This document shows, one piece after another, positions 59,895 to 64,000 of a DNA stretch of 64,000 nt (position 1 is its first letter; every line of letters begins with the position of its first letter). Below the pieces are notes generated by a model. It saw only the letters and a program-made list of their open reading frames with translations. It searched no databases and was not told the origin of the DNA. This DNA comes from Maricaulis alexandrii (GTDB lineage Bacteria > Pseudomonadota > Alphaproteobacteria > Caulobacterales > Maricaulaceae): assembly GCF_005871165.1 (NCBI RefSeq), contig NZ_SWKP01000005.1, positions 372,001 to 436,000 on the forward strand, given 5' to 3'. The translations under genes were made by a program, and so were the position numbers.

Positions 59895-60503
59895 CTAGTG
59901 GTTGAGGCCGCGGGCGATCAGGTCGGCAGCGGTTCGGGCCACTTCTTCCGCACTGCGTTCCTGATCCCAGATGCCATAGCGAAGACCCAGGAAGACGCTC
60001 ATCCCGATCAGGGCCCAGGCCCGGGTCGACTGGTCGCCTTCGCTGATCTCGCCGCGTCCGGCCGCATCGGACAGATTGCGCTCATAACGGGCGGCGAAAC
60101 TGTCATAGTGTAGCCGATACGCATCAGGTGCCACGAATTGCGACTCCTCGATGATGCGGTAGAGATTGGGGTGGGCGCGGGCAAATTCGATATAGGCAAG
60201 AAGGCCGAGATATTCGGCATCCAGCCGGTCGTTTGCCGTCTTGACCCGGTCCGCGATCCAGCTTCGGGTCATCTCCCCCATATGGGCCACAAGGGCCCGG
60301 AATATTTCATCTTTCGAATCGAAATAGACGTAGAATGTGCCCAGAGCGACAGACGCGCGGCGGGTAATATCGCCGATGGAAGTGGTGTGGAATCCGTTCT
60401 CGCCGAACGCCCCTTCTGCCGCCTCCAGCAGTTTGTTCCGCGTTCGCTCCCCACGAGCCGTTTTCGGCTTTTTAGACGCCGGTTGTGTTTCCAAAGTTGA
60501 CAT
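59895..60503 (-). CDS. TetR family repressor
   Basis: 202 residues: helix-turn-helix GENGFHTTSIGDITRRASVALGTFYVYFDSKDEIFRA (about 33-70), then an all-helical ligand domain. It is divergent from the hydrolase-receptor pair and leads the acyl-CoA ligase gene, so it likely controls both sides from the 82-base gap at 60504-60585. By analogy with other TetR proteins beside acyl-CoA ligases, an acyl-CoA could be the ligand (inference). Confidence 0.85.
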   Translation of the reverse strand: MSTLETQPASKKPKTARGERTRNKLLEAAEGAFGENGFHTTSIGDITRRASVALGTFYVYFDSKDEIFRALVAHMGEMTRSWIADRVKTANDRLDAEYLGLLAYIEFARAHPNLYRIIEESQFVAPDAYRLHYDSFAARYERNLSDAAGRGEISEGDQSTRAWALIGMSVFLGLRYGIWDQERSAEEVARTAADLIARGLNH

Positions 60504-60585
60504 ATGATTCAGTTTTCACAAGATTGCCGTCAAAGCAATATGACACACTAAGGCCGAAAACAAACGGCCATCGGGGAGAGAGCAC

Positions 60586-61491
60586 GTGTTGCACGTCCGA
60601 CAGGACCGAGCGATGGAGCGTGACAGCGTCGGACAGGTCGTCCTTCGCGATGGAACCCCCATGGCCTTTTCGGACACTGGTGCCGGTCCTGTCATCCTGG
60701 CCATTCACGGTTGGGCCGCGAGCCGCGGCTTCTTTACGGACCTGGCGGACCGGCTCGGTGATCGCTACCGAGTGATCATACCGGACCTGCGCGCCCACGG
60801 GGATACGCCGGCCGGCAGCCTGCCGCTCGACATGGATACGCTGGCGGACGACATCACCGAATTGATGGACAAGCTCGACCTGGACCCGGTGGTGCTGATC
60901 GGCTGGTCGATGGGCGCGATGGTCGCCTGGGCCATGATCCGCCAGAACGGGACGGACCGGTTGAGCGGGCTGGTGGTCGAGGACATGACCCCGCGCGTAC
61001 TCAATGACGCCGATTGGGATCTGGGCATGTCACGCGGGCTGACGGAAACCTCCAGCGTGCGCGCGACGGATTTGATGCGGGCCGACTGGCCCGCCTATGC
61101 CGCGGGCTTTGCGCCGCGCCTGTTTGCGGCCCGTCATGCCGACCACGCCCTGGTCCGCGAAGCGGCCGAGGAATTGTCGCGCCGCGATGGCGAGGCGATG
61201 GCGGCCCTTTGGACCTCGATGACATCACAGGACATGCGACCGGTGCTGGGCGAGATGCGCCTGCCCATCCTGGTGGCCCATGGCGCCGAGAGCGCCGCTT
61301 ACGGACCGGAGACGAGCCGGTATCTCGTCGACACCCTGCCTCAGGCAGACCGCCTAGAGTTTGCCCATTCCGGGCACACGCCGCACCTCGAGCAAGCTGA
61401 AGACTTTGCCCGTGCGGTCGACCAGTTCGTCTCCCGCCAGTGTGCCGGAGCGGAACCACAACAAAACACCGAGGGGAGTTTCTCACCATGA
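60586..61491 (+). CDS. Alpha/beta hydrolase coupled to a TonB receptor
   Basis: 301 residues, cytoplasmic, beginning with GTG at 60586 (GGGGAGAG six bases upstream); an ATG at 60613 is the alternative. Nucleophile elbow GWSMGAMVA, oxyanion loop IHGWAASRGFF and His in HSGHTPHLEQ are clear. At the usual acid position the sequence is AHGAESAAYG rather than HGxxD, so the catalytic acid is displaced or is the Glu. The stop overlaps the receptor start by 4 bases (ATGA), an unusually tight link between an enzyme and an outer membrane importer. Confidence 0.8.
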   Translation: MLHVRQDRAMERDSVGQVVLRDGTPMAFSDTGAGPVILAIHGWAASRGFFTDLADRLGDRYRVIIPDLRAHGDTPAGSLPLDMDTLADDITELMDKLDLDPVVLIGWSMGAMVAWAMIRQNGTDRLSGLVVEDMTPRVLNDADWDLGMSRGLTETSSVRATDLMRADWPAYAAGFAPRLFAARHADHALVREAAEELSRRDGEAMAALWTSMTSQDMRPVLGEMRLPILVAHGAESAAYGPETSRYLVDTLPQADRLEFAHSGHTPHLEQAEDFARAVDQFVSRQCAGAEPQQNTEGSFSP

Positions 61492-63794
61492 TCCGCACCA
61501 TGACCAAAACCGCGCTCCTTCTGAGCACGGTCGCCAGCACGGCGCTTGTCGCTGCGCCGGCTCTTGCTCAGGACGAGGGCGTCAACGAAACCCGTGACGT
61601 CATCACCGTCACGGCCCGCCGCCGCGAAGAAACCATCCAGGACGTCCCGATGTCGGTGACGGCCATGTCTGGCGACATGCTGGAAGACATGGGCGCCGTC
61701 GACATCACGGCCATCGCCGAGACCACGCCGAACGTGACGCTGGAAGTCTCGCGCGGCACCAATTCCACGCTGTCCGCCTTCATCCGTGGCGTCGGCCAGC
61801 AGGATCCGGTCGCTGGTTTCGAAGCCGGTGTCGGCATCTATGTCGATGACGTCTATCTCAACCGTCCGCAGGCTGCTGTCCTGGACATCTATGATGTCGA
61901 GCGCATCGAAGTCCTGCGTGGCCCGCAAGGCACGCTGTACGGTCGGAACACGATCGGTGGCGCCGTGAAGTACGTCACCCGCCGCCTCGACCCGGATGCG
62001 CCGACCTTCAACGCCCGGGTCAATGTCGGCTCCTACGGCCAGTTCGACCAGATCGTCTCCGGCTCCATGCCGGTGACCGACAGCTTCCGCATTGGCGGCG
62101 CTGTGGCGAACCTGCAGCGCGATGGCTTCGGCGACAATCTCTTCACCGGCGAAGACAATGCCAACAAGGACCTGCTGGGCTATCGCGTTTCGGCCGAGTG
62201 GGAGCCGACCGACGGTCTCTTCTTCCGCTTGTCCTATGACAATATCCAGGACGACTCGACGGCCCGCGGCGGCCATCGTCTGACCCCGGGTGCCCTGTCC
62301 GGCGCTCCGGTCCTGGACAACGTCTTCGACACCCGAGCCGGCCTGAATGTGGTCGACCAGGAAATCGAGGCCGAAGGCCTGTCGCTGATGGCCGAATGGC
62401 AGCTCAACGAAAACTGGACGATCCGCAACATCCTGTCGGACCGCAGCGACACCTCGGTGACGCCGATCGACTTCGACAACCTGCCGTCCGGCGACCTGGA
62501 CGTGCCGGCGATCTACGAGAACGAGCAGTTCTCCGAAGAATTCCAGCTGCTCTACACCGGCGACCGCCTGAGCGGTGTGATGGGCTATTTCTACATGGAC
62601 GCGAACGCCCTGACGGTGTTTGACGTGCTGCTGGAAAACACCGGCGCCCTGCTCAGCCTGCCGGGCCTGAACGCCCAGACCTACGGTGATGTCGACACCA
62701 AGACCTGGTCGGTCTTTGCCAACTTCACCTATGACCTGACCGATGAGTGGAGCATCACCCTGGGTGGCCGCTACACCGAAGACGAGCGGACCTCGCAGGT
62801 CCTGCGCCGCACTTATGTCGGCGGCTTCTCGGAATTCTTCGGCGGTGCGGGTGTCCCGATCGCGACGACGTCGGACTTCAACGGCACCAATTCCTGGGAT
62901 GACTTCTCCCCGACGGTGACCCTGGCCTGGCAGCCGAGCGACCAGCACAACTTCTATGCAACCTTCAGCCAGGGCTTCAAGGGCGGCGGTTTCGACCCGC
63001 GCGGCCAGACTTCCGCGGCCCCGGACCTGGACGGTTCGGGCACCGTGGACGCGGATGACGTCTTCAACTTCATGGCGTTCAACCCGGAAACGGTGGACAG
63101 CTTCGAGCTGGGCTGGCGTTACCAGAATGGCCGCTACCGTCACGCCCTGGCGATCTTCGCCATGGATTACACCGACATCCAGGTGCCGGGTTCCGTGGGT
63201 GTGGATACCGACAATGACGGCATCAATGACACCTTCACCGGTGTCACGACCAATGCCGGTGCCGCCACCATTCGCGGTATCGAGTATGAAGGTAATCTCG
63301 ACCTGGTCAGCGGTCTCTTCAACGACACCGACAACCTGTCCTTCTCCTGGGCCGTTGGCCTGCTGGACGGCGAGTACGACCAGTTCATCAACGCCTTCGG
63401 TGTCGATGTCTCCAATGATGTCGTGATCCAGAACACGCCGGACGCGACGGGCTCGCTGACGGCGGTCTACTCGACCGGTCTGGCCGGCGGTGATCTGCGC
63501 GTGCTCAACACGCTCAGCTATCGCGGCGACTCCAGCCAGTTCGAATTCCCCTTCCCGCTGCTCGACCAGTCGGCCTACACGCTGTGGAATGCGTCGGTTG
63601 TCTGGAGCAGCGAGGATGATCGCTGGGAATTCGGCGTGCACGGCCGCAACCTGACGGACCGCGAGTACAAGGTCTCCGGCTATGACTTCGTGAACAACCA
63701 GACCCTGGCGCCTGAGCTGGGCCTGGAAGGCACGCTGGTCGCCTATTACGGCAATCCGCGCACCATCACGGCAACGGCGGCGTTCCGCTACTGA
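61488..63794 (+). CDS. TonB-dependent outer membrane receptor
   Basis: 768 residues. Signal peptide 1-28 (PALAQ), TonB-box/plug start RDVITVTARRREETIQDVPMSV, plug motifs IRGVGQQDPVAGFEAGVGIYVDDVYLNRP and VERIEVLRGPQGTLYGRNTIGGAVKYVT, then a 22-strand-type barrel with NFYATFSQGFKGGGFDPR and the terminal strand ending AFRY. It imports a substrate too large for porins, using TonB energy. Coupling to the hydrolase, and the divergent acyl-CoA ligase, suggest an ester, lactone or lipid-like compound rather than a siderophore. Its N terminus matches the remnant at 2515. Confidence 0.9.
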   Translation: MIRTMTKTALLLSTVASTALVAAPALAQDEGVNETRDVITVTARRREETIQDVPMSVTAMSGDMLEDMGAVDITAIAETTPNVTLEVSRGTNSTLSAFIRGVGQQDPVAGFEAGVGIYVDDVYLNRPQAAVLDIYDVERIEVLRGPQGTLYGRNTIGGAVKYVTRRLDPDAPTFNARVNVGSYGQFDQIVSGSMPVTDSFRIGGAVANLQRDGFGDNLFTGEDNANKDLLGYRVSAEWEPTDGLFFRLSYDNIQDDSTARGGHRLTPGALSGAPVLDNVFDTRAGLNVVDQEIEAEGLSLMAEWQLNENWTIRNILSDRSDTSVTPIDFDNLPSGDLDVPAIYENEQFSEEFQLLYTGDRLSGVMGYFYMDANALTVFDVLLENTGALLSLPGLNAQTYGDVDTKTWSVFANFTYDLTDEWSITLGGRYTEDERTSQVLRRTYVGGFSEFFGGAGVPIATTSDFNGTNSWDDFSPTVTLAWQPSDQHNFYATFSQGFKGGGFDPRGQTSAAPDLDGSGTVDADDVFNFMAFNPETVDSFELGWRYQNGRYRHALAIFAMDYTDIQVPGSVGVDTDNDGINDTFTGVTTNAGAATIRGIEYEGNLDLVSGLFNDTDNLSFSWAVGLLDGEYDQFINAFGVDVSNDVVIQNTPDATGSLTAVYSTGLAGGDLRVLNTLSYRGDSSQFEFPFPLLDQSAYTLWNASVVWSSEDDRWEFGVHGRNLTDREYKVSGYDFVNNQTLAPELGLEGTLVAYYGNPRTITATAAFRY

Positions 63795-63801
63795 TCAGCC
63801 C

Positions 63802-63831
63802 CGGGCGAGCCGGCCCTCCCTGGCTCGCCCG
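63802..63831 (+). terminator. Hairpin after the TonB receptor gene
   Basis: A perfect 10-bp stem CGGGCGAGCC/GGCTCGCCCG with a 10-base loop, no T run. It starts 8 bases after the receptor stop and is followed by a canonical terminator, so the two act in tandem or the first protects the mRNA end. Confidence 0.55.
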
Positions 63832-63846
63832 AAACGGCTACACTGG

Positions 63847-63878
63847 ACCGGCGCTTTGTCATGAAGCGCCGGTCTTTT
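63847..63878 (+). terminator. Rho-independent terminator after the TonB receptor
   Basis: A perfect 10-bp stem ACCGGCGCTT/AAGCGCCGGT, a 7-base loop and the tail CTTTT. Confidence 0.85.
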
Positions 63879-63908
63879 CATGACAGGTCCATGCTTGAGG
63901 ATTGAACG

Positions 63909-64000
63909 ATGAAGTTTTTTGCCGGCCTTCTGGCCCTGGTACTCCTGGTTGCCGGTGTGGTCGCCTGGCTGGTCTTCGGGTCGGGCGATGATGCGGGCCA
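63909..64000 (+). CDS. Start of an unidentified secreted or membrane-anchored protein (3' partial)
   Basis: The first 30 codons only. ATG at 63909 with TTGAGGA upstream; the product begins MKFFAGLLALVLLVAGVVAW, one hydrophobic segment followed by GSGDDAG. This is a signal peptide or a single membrane anchor. Nothing more can be said because the window ends. Confidence 0.6.
   Translation, partial: MKFFAGLLALVLLVAGVVAWLVFGSGDDAG

Overview
The window is about 64 kb of GC-rich chromosomal DNA, densely packed with protein genes. I see no rRNA, tRNA, CRISPR array, insertion sequence or phage gene. No stretch longer than about 220 bases lacks a gene. The gene content suggests a heterotrophic, probably marine alphaproteobacterium of the Caulobacterales/Maricaulales/Hyphomonadales type: Entner-Doudoroff sugar catabolism, TonB-dependent receptors, an RpoE/ChrR-type sigma module beside a cyclopropane-fatty-acid synthase operon, and EgtB/EgtD. 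No phylogenetic marker is present, so this is inference.

Layout. 1-4.3 kb: lower protocatechuate/gallate meta-cleavage genes (ligK/galC partial, galD, ligI), a collapsed TonB receptor gene and an aromatic-acid:H+ symporter. 4.5-6.1 kb: secreted S10 peptidase. 6.1-12.7 kb: sulfide/persulfide locus, with an ArsR regulator and sulfide:quinone oxidoreductase on one strand and a rhodanese, an RND pump pair and a DUF2892 membrane protein on the other, sharing one palindromic promoter region. 12.7-14.9 kb: ergothioneine genes egtB-egtD. 15-18 kb: hydroxyproline-type epimerase pair and a hydrolase. 18-24.6 kb: hexuronate/glucose Entner-Doudoroff locus A (kdgK, uxuB-like, GntR regulator, glk, eda, GPH symporter). 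24.7-30.4 kb: complete tripartite RND pump. 30.3-32.8 kb: modABC. 32.9-35 kb: CHASE4-GGDEF-EAL protein. 35.2-40 kb: ECF sigma/ChrR-like anti-sigma pair divergent from an amine oxidoreductase/DUF1365/CFA synthase operon, with matching ECF promoters facing both ways. 40-44 kb: orphan LacI regulator, then an Hpt/STAS/REC-PP2C/HATPase partner-switching cassette. 44-48.3 kb: alkaline phosphatase, a triple-repeat secreted protein and an M19 dipeptidase. 48.3-56.6 kb: hexuronate locus B (esterase, kdgK, uxaA, LacI, uxaC, RpiB-like isomerase, kduD). 56.7-64 kb: FAD oxidoreductase, acyl-CoA ligase, TetR, hydrolase, TonB receptor, and the start of one more gene.

How the genes work together. Loci A and B both lead to 2-keto-3-deoxygluconate (KDG). 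UxaC with UxuB or UxaA handles saturated hexuronates, while the RpiB-like protein with KduD handles unsaturated uronates released by polysaccharide lyases. KDG kinases and Eda then give pyruvate and glyceraldehyde-3-phosphate. A 16-base sequence occurs identically, in opposite orientation, upstream of uxaA and uxaC and is probably the LacI operator of locus B.

The regulatory parts most worth a closer look are the Hpt/STAS/REC-PP2C/HATPase cassette (resembling Pseudomonas HptB-HsbR-HsbA, but with HsbR split in two), the ChrR-like anti-sigma that has lost most of its N-terminal zinc ligands, and the palindrome that contains both -35 boxes of the sulfide locus.
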